Shown here one piece after another: positions 1 through 6,856 of a stretch of DNA of 7,496 nucleotides (the stretch's first letter is position 1; each line of letters begins with the position of its first letter). The stretch lies in assembly GCA_913053665.1 (NCBI GenBank), contig CAJXGR010000149.1, forward strand, positions 1 through 7,496, written 5' to 3'. Position numbers and translations under genes: made by a program. A model generated the notes under the pieces. It saw only the letters and a program-made list of their open reading frames with translations, did no database searches and had not been told where the DNA came from. This stretch comes from an uncultured Spirochaetia bacterium (GTDB lineage Bacteria > Spirochaetota > UBA6919).

Positions 1-15
1 TGTTAAATCGGCCAT
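1..15 (-). CDS. Start of a divergent gene (5 codons visible), product unknown
   Basis: On the minus strand an ATG at 15-13 begins M-A-D-L-T and the frame stays open to the window edge. An AGGAG ribosome binding site (complement of 23-27) lies 7 bases upstream, which is the best reason to call a gene here. A TTGACA/GATATT promoter candidate lies just upstream on the same strand. Five residues are too few to name the product. The gene would be transcribed away from birA, sharing the 124-base gap with it. Confidence 0.5.
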
Positions 16-33
16 TGAAAAACTCCTATATGA

Positions 34-62
34 AATATCGTCAAATGGCCTGAGAATGTCAA
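34..62 (-). promoter_or_regulatory. Candidate sigma-70 promoter for the divergent left-hand gene
   Basis: Read on the minus strand, a perfect TTGACA (complement of 57-62) is followed after 17 bases by GATATT (complement of 34-39), a 4-of-6 match to TATAAT. Transcription would begin near 27-28, giving a very short leader that starts about at the AGGAG site. The element match is visible; activity is inferred. Confidence 0.4.
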
Positions 63-81
63 CTCTTTTCATGAATAAGGC

Positions 82-109
82 TTGACAATTCTCCGTATGC
101 CACTATCTT
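82..109 (+). promoter_or_regulatory. Candidate sigma-70 promoter for birA-coaX
   Basis: A perfect TTGACA at 82-87 is followed after 16 bases by TATCTT at 104-109, a 4-of-6 match to the -10 consensus. Transcription would start near 116, leaving a leader of about 24 bases that contains the AAAAGG sequence (124-129) preceding birA. The -35 box lies back to back with the minus-strand TTGACA at 57-62, 19 bases away, so the two promoters could share regulators. Confidence 0.45.
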
Positions 110-139
110 TGACTTAAAGGTTTAAAAGGTCGGCAAATT

Positions 140-937
140 ATGGCGGGGTTTACACCTACCCTCAGAACCCAATATATGGGGAAGAAGCTTATCCATTTCT
201 CCTCCATCGATTCCACCAATCAATATCTCATGAACGACTATGAGGGGCCTTTTCAAGAGGGTCTTGTGGTAGTAGCAGATCATCAAACAGCTGGGAGAGG
301 GAGATTAAATCATTCCTGGTACTCAGAACCCTCTGAGTCACTGCTATTTTCCATCCTGGTGACTCCTGAAGTGAATGTCAATCTACTCCCTCAACTGACT
401 CAGCTCTGTTCTCTCTCTATCACAAAGGTCCTGGAGGATTATTGTCTGCTAAGTCCACGGATTAAATGGCCCAATGATATTTTTCTTGATGAAAAGAAGT
501 GCTGCGGTGTCTTATGCGAAACAGTCTTTGATCAACCCCCTTCCAGTAAGGTGACAGATGATCGAAAAGCCCCTCGAGTCATTGTAGGGATTGGTTTAAA
601 CGTAAATCAAAGTGTATTCCCTGACGAAATCAAGGATATTGCCACATCCCTCTATTTAGAAACCCATCGGAAATGGGACCGGGAGACATTGTTTTCTACG
701 ATCCTTCATTCATTCGAGGATTATTACGAAGAATGGAAAAACGAAAAGTTCCCTCAACTCATAGAGGAAATTGGCTTGAGGTTCTTTCTCAAAGGGAAAA
801 TAGTGGATATAATATCCGGTCCTGCTACTATGAGAGGAGTCGTTGTAGGTTTAAACTCTCAAGGTTTTCTTCTAGTGAAGGATAAAGATGGAAATATAGT
901 CCCAATCCTTTCTGGAGAGGTCAAGTTATGCTCTTAG
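140..937 (+). CDS. birA: Biotin--[acetyl-CoA-carboxylase] ligase, monofunctional (no DNA-binding domain)
   Basis: The enzyme activates biotin with ATP to biotinyl-AMP and transfers it to the lysine of biotin carboxyl carrier proteins in the cytoplasm. The catalytic domain shows the family landmarks in order: D-S-T-N at residues 24-27, the biotinyl-AMP loop Q-T-A-G-R-G-R at 49-55, K-W-P-N-D at 109-113 with the expected catalytic lysine K109, C-G-V-L-C-E at 122-127, and G-I-G-L-N-V-N at 150-156. A small C-terminal beta domain spans about 218-262. No N-terminal helix-turn-helix is present, so unlike E. coli BirA it should not be a biotin repressor. The stretch between residues 127 and 147 looks longer than usual and is rich in polar residues and proline. 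The start at 140 is preferred over ATG 176: AAAAGG lies 10 bases upstream, and the L-R-T...G-K segment before the D-S-T-N motif resembles family members. It overlaps coaX by 10 bases. Confidence 0.95.
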   Translation: MAGFTPTLRTQYMGKKLIHFSSIDSTNQYLMNDYEGPFQEGLVVVADHQTAGRGRLNHSWYSEPSESLLFSILVTPEVNVNLLPQLTQLCSLSITKVLEDYCLLSPRIKWPNDIFLDEKKCCGVLCETVFDQPPSSKVTDDRKAPRVIVGIGLNVNQSVFPDEIKDIATSLYLETHRKWDRETLFSTILHSFEDYYEEWKNEKFPQLIEEIGLRFFLKGKIVDIISGPATMRGVVVGLNSQGFLLVKDKDGNIVPILSGEVKLCS

Positions 938-1737
938 CCATCGATATTGGTAACTCAAACACTGTTATCGGTCTTTTCCCCTTAGGTGAAAAAGCCTGTG
1001 GAAAGCCCATAGACAGCTTCAGGACTGAGACCCATCGTAAGATGACTGCTGATGAATGGGGCGTTCTCATTCAATCTCTACTCTCACACAGTCCATCCAG
1101 ATCGATGGAGATTAAGTCCCTTATCTGTTCCAGCGTGGTTCCTTCACTGAATCAGGTGATCGCTGAGATGGCCGAAAAATACTTCCACTCACCCGTATTG
1201 TTTGTCTCTCACCGAAGCGATACGGGATTAGTCTTTAAATATCCCAATCCATCGGAAATTGGGGCCGATCGTATCGTGAACGCCGTAGCCGTGGATGTGA
1301 TCTATGGTGGGCCTGCTCTCATCGTGGATTTTGGCACCGCTACCACTTACTGTGCCCTATCCAAAGGCCATGAGTACCTCGGGGGAGTGATCGCTCCTGG
1401 TCTATCCACCAGTATGGAGGCTCTCACAGCAAAATCAGCCAAGCTACCCAGTATCGATCTGGAAAGACCAGAAAGCCTGTTAGGTAAATCTACTGTCCAC
1501 GCCATGAGATCCGGGATTTATTTTGGGGCTATCTACGCCCTGGAGGGATTTATCAGTCAGCTTCGTGAGGAGTTATCCTTTGAGGACGCTCAGGTCATCG
1601 TCACAGGGGGATTTTCTCAACTCATCCGTTCAGGAACAGAAGCTATTGATTTCGTTGATCCTCAGCTCACTCTGAAGGGCCTTGAAATCTTGTATTATAA
1701 GAATTCCTTTAGCCAAACAGGCCAGGATCTTCCATAA
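928..1737 (+). CDS. coaX: Type III pantothenate kinase
   Basis: The enzyme phosphorylates pantothenate with ATP, the first committed step of coenzyme A synthesis, in the cytoplasm. It belongs to the acetate/sugar kinase (ASKHA) fold. Visible motifs are the N-terminal phosphate loop D-I-G-N at residues 6-9, the T-A-D-E-W segment at 40-44, G-A-D-R-I-V-N at 112-118 with the expected catalytic D114, the second phosphate motif D-F-G-T-A-T-T at 134-140, G-G-V-I-A-P-G-L at 152-159, and T-G-G-F-S near 226-230. The length of 269 residues is close to the family norm of about 255-260. The start ATG overlaps the last 10 bases of birA, and GGAGAGG at 914-920 lies 7 bases upstream inside birA, so the two are probably translationally coupled. 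BirA-CoaX adjacency recurs across bacteria; Bordetella Baf is a CoaX relative next to birA. No convincing terminator follows. Confidence 0.95.
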   Translation: MLLAIDIGNSNTVIGLFPLGEKACGKPIDSFRTETHRKMTADEWGVLIQSLLSHSPSRSMEIKSLICSSVVPSLNQVIAEMAEKYFHSPVLFVSHRSDTGLVFKYPNPSEIGADRIVNAVAVDVIYGGPALIVDFGTATTYCALSKGHEYLGGVIAPGLSTSMEALTAKSAKLPSIDLERPESLLGKSTVHAMRSGIYFGAIYALEGFISQLREELSFEDAQVIVTGGFSQLIRSGTEAIDFVDPQLTLKGLEILYYKNSFSQTGQDLP

Positions 1738-1764
1738 AGATACCCTAAAAACCTTTACAGCCCC

Positions 1765-1793
1765 TTGACATACCCATCATTTGTATTTATATT
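1765..1793 (+). promoter_or_regulatory. Strong sigma-70 type promoter for the giant membrane protein gene
   Basis: A perfect TTGACA at 1765-1770, a 17-base spacer and TATATT at 1788-1793 (5 of 6 to consensus) make this the best promoter match in the window. Transcription would start near 1800, giving an untranslated leader of about 150 bases before ATG 1951. It sits only 28 bases after the coaX stop. This indicates that the giant gene is a separate transcription unit, although no coaX terminator is visible. Confidence 0.6.
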
Positions 1794-1799
1794 TACTGA

Positions 1800-1950
1800 G
1801 CTAAACAATAATCTCATAAAACCTGCATTTTGATTGATATTTTATGTAGAAGTATGTGAATAATGTGTTTTACTATAAAGATCGCTGAAATCGGTTGTTT
1901 GAATCGTCATCCTGAAAGTAGATGTTCATCCGTCACTCAATGCATGGAAT
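1800..1950 (+). promoter_or_regulatory. AT-rich 5' leader of the giant gene, with a possible 12-codon upstream ORF
   Basis: These 151 bases follow the predicted start site and contain no gene, no recognised riboswitch and no strong hairpin by eye. A tiny reading frame starts at ATG 1922 and ends with TGA at 1958-1960. It overlaps the second in-frame ATG of the giant gene (1957) as ATGA, the arrangement often seen with translational coupling. Its own ribosome binding site is poor (GAAAG at 1914-1918, only 3 bases away). The leader length is inferred from the promoter call. Confidence 0.35.
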
Positions 1951-4900
1951 ATGGCTATGAAACTTGAACTCAGTCAAGAAACCCGACTCTCCATCCTTCT
2001 GGTCACCCTTTCCATCATCGTCCTTGAACTATTCATGCTCCACACAACGGGAATCCTGGGGCTAGTACGACTTGCCTTAAGCCTTGTTTTATTATATTCC
2101 TTCTATAAAGGCTTTGAGTGGGCGAAATGGCTTATAGCCTTTATTTTATTATCCCTCCCCATCCTTAGCTTGTTCCTTGTCAGCCAAAGAGAGAACACAT
2201 CCATCCCCTCAGCCTTGCTTCTGATCACCACACTCTACGGTCTTGTGGGGCTGATCCTCTTCGGCCCTTCCCTGTTAGCCAGATATGTCAAGAACAGGCC
2301 TCTTGTCACCCTGGTATCTGCAATCCTTATCCTCTGTGTAATCCTGGGCCCAGAGCTTTTTATACTCGTACCTATGGCTGGACAGAGCCTGCCCACAAGG
2401 ATTCTTGCCTTTGCATTTATCATCATACGAGTCACCCTGATCATTGCCGTCTTTTATCTCCTTTATAAGGGTCATGATTGGGTTAAACTACTGACTGGAA
2501 GCACTTTACTTATAGGCTCCTTATTGTACGCCACCCTGTTGATTGGGGGAGAGGGAAAAGAAAGCTTATTATCCATTCTCGGATCCCTCCATGGCCTTAT
2601 AGGACTGGCTATCCTCAGCCCCTATGCTCTGGGCTATTTTATTGATAAAAACAATAGGAAGGGCGTTGAGAATCGTTTTATCCTCTATTTAACCAAGTTT
2701 AAGTGGGTCATTCACCTGGAGATGATTTTAACATACTTCCTTTATTGGGCCAGCCTCGTTTTATTGGGATTCATTTTAGTCTGGATGATCGTAATAATCG
2801 CTAACTCCTATAATGTCAATACTTTCTATGGATCGATCCATCCTGTTATCGTCCTCACTTTACCCGTCCTTCTCTTTGGATTGCTTTTTGCCAGAAGGAT
2901 ATATGATCATATGATCCATAAAGTGAGATGGAGTGACGTTGCCGAGAGCTATGAGCATCGCAGGGACTTTTCAGGGCGTGTTATCAGCAGTGCCGACTTT
3001 ATCGAATCCTCTTATGATCATCATAAAATCCTTGAACAGGAGTTTATTAAAAAGACCTATCGTCAGGTGACACCTATTTCGGTATTCTCATTATTTCAGT
3101 CTCAGTCGTTGATTCGGCCCTTTTTATTCCTGGGTCTCCTCCTCTTTCATTTCTTTATTTACTCGGTCACCTTCACTTATACCCCTGTGGATACCCTCAA
3201 GGATGCCTTTATCACTGATTCCACCGGGATTCGTTATAAGGTGGACTATCCCAAAACCCTCCTGTTCGAGGAAAACTTTAATCTGAGTCTTGAAACCAAC
3301 GCTGAGAAAGCCCTTTTAAGCATGACAACTGAAGAACAGACCTTTGAATACCCTCTCACCAAGAGAGTCCATGATGATAGTCAAACAACTTATCCCTTCC
3401 ACTACCAGAAGCCAAAGGTTAAATGGCCCTTTACCTTCCAACTAATCCTTACCAGAAAGGGAAAGCAGATTAAATCCCCCGTGTACCCTGTTGAAATCCT
3501 TCATCACCCAAAGATCCAGCGGCTTAATACAAAACTCACCTTTCCTAAGGAGTATAAACTCCCTGTAGAAGTGCTGAAAGACGATGCCAACCTGAAAGGC
3601 TTTTATAACACCCTGGTTGAGATAGAGTTGGAGAGCAATAATAAACTCAAGGACGCCCAAATCATTTTCCATAGAGAGGATGAGTTTGCCGAAACCTCTT
3701 ATCCCCCTTCCCTGGATATGAAGGTGGAGGGGAAAAAAGCAAATATACGGTTTACCATCCTGGAGGCAGGAAAGTTTGAGATCATCATTTATGACGAACA
3801 CGGCAATCAGAATCCTGAACAGAGAATCTTTGACATCATTGTCGAAGACACTCTTCCCCCTTATGTTGAGATCACCGAACCCACCAGGGACATTGAGCTG
3901 AAAGACCTTGTGGATCACTATATAGACGTTAAAGCTGAGGATGATTATGAAGTGAAAAAGCTGATCCTTTATTACGATCACCGTTCCAAAGATCGAAAGA
4001 GCCGACTGAAAAGGATGGCGATCAAGATCACACCAGGACCTGTCGTCCAGGGGAAAGTCCTACTACCCTTAACGAGAATGAACTTAAAGCCGGGGGATCG
4101 GATAGAATACTATGCCAAAGCGATAGACAAAGGTGGGCAGACCAGTATTTCCTCTATGAGACAATTTATCATGCCTTTGGTGAAACAGTTCTTCAAGGAA
4201 GTGATTGACGAAAAAGATAAAGAGCTAGAACGTATTGATCGGCTTCTCAAAGAGTTTAAAAGGTTTGATCGGGAAGCAAAAGACGCCCTGGAGACCTTAA
4301 AGGACCTTAAAGACTTTAAGCGGCTGAACCTGAAGGGTTTCTCAGAAAAAGATCTGGAGCGTAAGTTCAAGGAAAAGATTGAGGAGTTATCCAAAGCCCA
4401 GGAGAAGCTATGGGAGAAAATCCGGGAGTCCTACAGACGGCTGGAAGACATGGAATCCCGGTTAAATCAATATCAGCACGCTCCAGTCCATGAGTTTCGG
4501 GATAAAATCTCCCAAACAAAACGCCTCCTACTCGATCTCCTTAAACAGATTGATCAAAAGAAGGAAAAGACTTTACCCAAACAGGTGGAGAAGATCATTA
4601 CGAAGGTTAGGAAGCTTAAAGCCTTAAAAAAGAAGCTTTTACGAAACAAACATAAATTATCCAAAAAGGATTTCGCCAAACAACTCACCCAACTCAATAA
4701 GCTTAAGAAAGAACTGGATCGTCAGGTAAGAAAGGCTCTCAAAGACCTTAAACGCCTCCGGTTAGACCCAAAACGTATACCCATCCATAATAAAAAGCTA
4801 CAGGAGAAAATAAGGAAAGCTAAGAAACACCTTGAAAAGCTTTCCAGTCGGTATCGTAAAAGAAAACTCAATCAGCTAAAGAGACTCATCAGGAATCTTG

Positions 4901-6762
4901 AGAAAAAGAAAACCTTACCTAAAGGTTTAAAAAACATCCTGAAAAACATGAAGCGACTGAAATTACTGGAGGAATTTCTTAAACAAAACGGTTCACAGCT
5001 TTCCAGAAAAGACTTTAATAAAAAGCAAAAGGAAGTCAATCAACTTAAAAAGAAACTAAAACGCTCTTTAGAAAGGGAGTTACGCAAGAAAAGGGCTAAA
5101 AAGTCAGCGTCCCCTCTGGATGATGCGGATGATAAGAATCCTAGATCAACTAAAGACGCTGAGAATAAGATGAAAAAGATTAATGAACTCCTGAAAGACC
5201 TACTGAACAATCGTAGTAAAAAGGATTTTGCTGAACTCAGAAAGCTGATGAAGGATATTAATAACTCCAGCTATCAGAGTCAGTGGAACGAAAAACCATC
5301 TATAAAGCGTCTGGAAAAGGTGTATGAGACCTTAAAGAAATTGAAAGAACTCCAATCCCTTTTGGAGGCGAGAAATCTTGTCAAGGATTTAAGGAAACAA
5401 CAGGCCCAATTGAGTCGTGAGATCAAGAAGTCGGGGAATACCAGGTCCCTGAAGGATAAGGCTCAGGAAATCAAGAAACAGAGCGAGAAGCTTGTGGAGA
5501 AATTAAAGAATCCAAAGGCCAAGACGCCTCTAATCAGTAAAAAGGACTTTAAAGAAGCCCAAACCCAGATGGAACAAGCTATTAAGAACTTACAAAAGGG
5601 CTTGGCCAACCAATCAAAACAGGAGGCGTTAAAGGGTGGCCAGAAACTGAAATCCCAACTTGCAAAGATAGAAAAGAAGCTCCAGAAAAAGATCAAGCAA
5701 TTCCAGCAACGGGATCACAAAGAACTCATGGCTTTTTTAAGAAACCTGCTTCTGGAGTTGATAGAGCTTAGAAAAATGGAGGGGAACAAGTCTAAAAAGA
5801 TTTATGAGAGTGGTTATATCCAAAACTATAGGGACGAGTTCCCTGATCAGATCAGACAACTCATAGAAGCCACTCAATTTTCCCTGTACTATATGACAAA
5901 CAAGCGGGCCCAGTTTGATAAGAAGCTGGAAGGGGCTATGAAGTACAAGAATAAGGAAAAGTTCCTCAAACTCTTCCGAGAGATCTCCCAACAACTTGCC
6001 TATAGCGGGCAGCAAATATCGGGAAATAACTTTTATTTGGCCTCTCAGAGTCAAAAACGGGTGCTTACGAAGCTCAATCATCTCACCTTAATGCTTATGA
6101 AACTTAAATCCAAATCTCAACAGCAGGGCAGTGGGAGCGGCAGTGGAGGTTCTCCTTCCAGTGCAGGCCTTACAAAGTTAAAGCAACTTTTTAACTTCCA
6201 ACAGCAAATCAATAAAGAAGTGAGAGGGCTGATGGGAAAAATGAAAAAAGGAGGGCTTTCAAAGGCTGAAGAGAAGATGTTAAAGGAATTATCCAAGCGT
6301 CAAGGTGAGATTGGCAAAGAGATTGACGACCTATTAAGCCAGAAAAGAGGGAATGGAAGGGACCCACTGGATAAATTACTGGGTAAACTCGCTGAAGTCA
6401 AGAGGATGATTGATGAGATTAAATATAAATTAGATAAAAAGAAATTGGATAAGAGACTGCTTCGTAAGCAAAAGAAAGTACGCAATATGCTGAAGCATCT
6501 CTCCAGAAGGGCCACCCGGATGAAGATGGTGGATTCCAGGGGTGATCCAACGGACAAAGATCTTAAGAATAGTAAGAGGCGGTCAAAGCGGCCCACACTG
6601 TTATTACGTGAACGAAATCTTTTGAAGGCAAAACGTCGACTGAGAGCTTTATTGAAGAATCTAAAACCCGGGGACATTGAAAAACGCAAGAAATTGAGTC
6701 CCAAACAACGTAAGATGGTGAAAGAGTATTTTGACCGTCTAAAAGAGTATTCCAAAAAGTAG
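1951..6762 (+). CDS. Giant DUF4175-like polytopic membrane protein with a long lysine-rich helical extracytoplasmic region
   Basis: The function is unknown. By eye there are eleven membrane helices, at about residues 13-31, 35-52, 59-78, 86-110, 117-141, 149-171, 178-198, 205-231, 256-285, 296-314 and 389-409. Basic loops at 110-116, 232-237 and 315-388 fit an N-terminus inside and everything after 410 outside the inner membrane. Segment 334-352 (Y-E-H-R-R...S-S-A-D-F) resembles the cytoplasmic stretch of DUF4175 proteins. Residues 410-740 look beta-rich. The last part (632-740) has P-P-Y-V-E-I, A-E-D-D-Y at 662-666 and P-G-D-R-I-E-Y-Y-A at 714-722, typical of the Ig-like domain in this family. 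From about 742 to the end the chain is helical and coiled-coil-like, broken by a Gly/Ser linker at 1390-1406. The C-terminal Q-K-K-V (1507-1510) and K-E-Y-F (1591-1594) segments also resemble the family. Residues 871-990 contain 48 Lys/Arg against 10 Asp/Glu. The start is uncertain: GGA at 1946-1948 suits ATG 1957 (8 bases) better than ATG 1951. The family assignment comes from architecture and short motifs only. Confidence 0.75.
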   Translation: MAMKLELSQETRLSILLVTLSIIVLELFMLHTTGILGLVRLALSLVLLYSFYKGFEWAKWLIAFILLSLPILSLFLVSQRENTSIPSALLLITTLYGLVGLILFGPSLLARYVKNRPLVTLVSAILILCVILGPELFILVPMAGQSLPTRILAFAFIIIRVTLIIAVFYLLYKGHDWVKLLTGSTLLIGSLLYATLLIGGEGKESLLSILGSLHGLIGLAILSPYALGYFIDKNNRKGVENRFILYLTKFKWVIHLEMILTYFLYWASLVLLGFILVWMIVIIANSYNVNTFYGSIHPVIVLTLPVLLFGLLFARRIYDHMIHKVRWSDVAESYEHRRDFSGRVISSADFIESSYDHHKILEQEFIKKTYRQVTPISVFSLFQSQSLIRPFLFLGLLLFHFFIYSVTFTYTPVDTLKDAFITDSTGIRYKVDYPKTLLFEENFNLSLETNAEKALLSMTTEEQTFEYPLTKRVHDDSQTTYPFHYQKPKVKWPFTFQLILTRKGKQIKSPVYPVEILHHPKIQRLNTKLTFPKEYKLPVEVLKDDANLKGFYNTLVEIELESNNKLKDAQIIFHREDEFAETSYPPSLDMKVEGKKANIRFTILEAGKFEIIIYDEHGNQNPEQRIFDIIVEDTLPPYVEITEPTRDIELKDLVDHYIDVKAEDDYEVKKLILYYDHRSKDRKSRLKRMAIKITPGPVVQGKVLLPLTRMNLKPGDRIEYYAKAIDKGGQTSISSMRQFIMPLVKQFFKEVIDEKDKELERIDRLLKEFKRFDREAKDALETLKDLKDFKRLNLKGFSEKDLERKFKEKIEELSKAQEKLWEKIRESYRRLEDMESRLNQYQHAPVHEFRDKISQTKRLLLDLLKQIDQKKEKTLPKQVEKIITKVRKLKALKKKLLRNKHKLSKKDFAKQLTQLNKLKKELDRQVRKALKDLKRLRLDPKRIPIHNKKLQEKIRKAKKHLEKLSSRYRKRKLNQLKRLIRNLEKKKTLPKGLKNILKNMKRLKLLEEFLKQNGSQLSRKDFNKKQKEVNQLKKKLKRSLERELRKKRAKKSASPLDDADDKNPRSTKDAENKMKKINELLKDLLNNRSKKDFAELRKLMKDINNSSYQSQWNEKPSIKRLEKVYETLKKLKELQSLLEARNLVKDLRKQQAQLSREIKKSGNTRSLKDKAQEIKKQSEKLVEKLKNPKAKTPLISKKDFKEAQTQMEQAIKNLQKGLANQSKQEALKGGQKLKSQLAKIEKKLQKKIKQFQQRDHKELMAFLRNLLLELIELRKMEGNKSKKIYESGYIQNYRDEFPDQIRQLIEATQFSLYYMTNKRAQFDKKLEGAMKYKNKEKFLKLFREISQQLAYSGQQISGNNFYLASQSQKRVLTKLNHLTLMLMKLKSKSQQQGSGSGSGGSPSSAGLTKLKQLFNFQQQINKEVRGLMGKMKKGGLSKAEEKMLKELSKRQGEIGKEIDDLLSQKRGNGRDPLDKLLGKLAEVKRMIDEIKYKLDKKKLDKRLLRKQKKVRNMLKHLSRRATRMKMVDSRGDPTDKDLKNSKRRSKRPTLLLRERNLLKAKRRLRALLKNLKPGDIEKRKKLSPKQRKMVKEYFDRLKEYSKK
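2050..2646 (+). repeat. Internal duplication of a four-helix membrane module (protein-level repeat)
   Basis: Two stretches of the giant protein match at about 120 residues' offset. Y-K-G-F-E-W-A-K-W-L (52-61) matches Y-K-G-H-D-W-V-K-L-L (172-181), and L-Y-G-L-V-G-L (95-101) matches L-H-G-L-I-G-L (213-219). Both follow the same order: two hydrophobic helices, the Y-K-G-x-x-W-x-K turn, two more helices, then a basic loop (A-R-Y-V-K-N-R and I-D-K-N-N-R-K). The DNA has diverged, so this is an old tandem duplication. The coordinates span the clearly matching parts of both copies. Confidence 0.65.
4567..5100 (+). repeat. Two copies of a helical repeat, 114-residue period, within the lysine-rich region
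   Basis: Copy 1 begins K-T-L-P-K at residue 873 and copy 2 begins K-T-L-P-K at 987. In both, the motif L-S-(K/R)-K-D-F follows exactly 30 residues later (903 and 1017), and then N-x-L-K-K-x-L. Alignment without gaps gives about 24 identities in some 60 residues by hand. The second half of each 114-residue period is not clearly conserved. Further S-x-K-D-(F/L) motifs occur at 798, 1089 and 1196, so these copies are part of a longer, looser series. Confidence 0.6.
6118..6168 (+). other. Gly/Ser-rich flexible linker in the giant protein
   Basis: Residues 1390-1406 are Q-Q-Q followed by alternating Gly and Ser, then a short Pro/Ser/Ala stretch. This is the only long low-complexity break in the helical region and separates the main helical body from a C-terminal helical segment of about 200 residues. 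Gln/Gly-rich linkers at a similar place are common in DUF4175-like proteins. Confidence 0.7.
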
Positions 6763-6774
6763 TTTCACCCTAAA

Positions 6775-6799
6775 ACTTAGAGAGAGGATATGTCTAAGT
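6775..6799 (+). repeat. Short hairpin (7-base stem) after the giant gene
   Basis: ACTTAGA at 6775-6781 pairs perfectly with TCTAAGT at 6793-6799 around an 11-base loop containing GAGAGG. The stem is AT-rich and is not followed directly by a T-run, so it is a poor intrinsic terminator. It may be a weak attenuating or processing structure between the two genes, or chance. Confidence 0.25.
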
Positions 6800-6856
6800 C
6801 TATTGTATGGAAGATTTTGTTTAATCCTATAGAATTATGTAACGCAGGATATTTCA

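Noticed and set aside
1874..1879. TATAAA as a second promoter's -10 box in the leader of the giant gene
   Set aside because: No acceptable -35 box lies 16-18 bases upstream, and the promoter at 1765-1793 is much stronger.
3442..3981. 179-codon minus-strand open frame inside the giant gene
   Set aside because: It lies fully antisense to a well-supported domain region, shows no recognisable motifs and has no clear ribosome binding site. It is a shadow of the plus-strand codons.
4567..5550. Recent DNA tandem repeat in the lysine-rich region
   Set aside because: The similarity between copies is at protein level only (about 40 percent over 60 residues). The codons have diverged and no near-identical DNA repeat was seen, so recent expansion or assembly error is unlikely.
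6300..6755. 151-codon minus-strand open frame opposite the C-terminus of the giant protein
   Set aside because: Its Ser/Leu/Phe/Arg-rich composition is what Lys/Arg/Leu-rich codons give when read backwards, and it has no domain features.
6803..6833. TTGTAT ... TATAGA as a promoter for the CheX-like gene
   Set aside because: The -35 box matches only 3 of 6 positions and the spacer is 19 bases, so it is no better than chance in this AT-rich gap.
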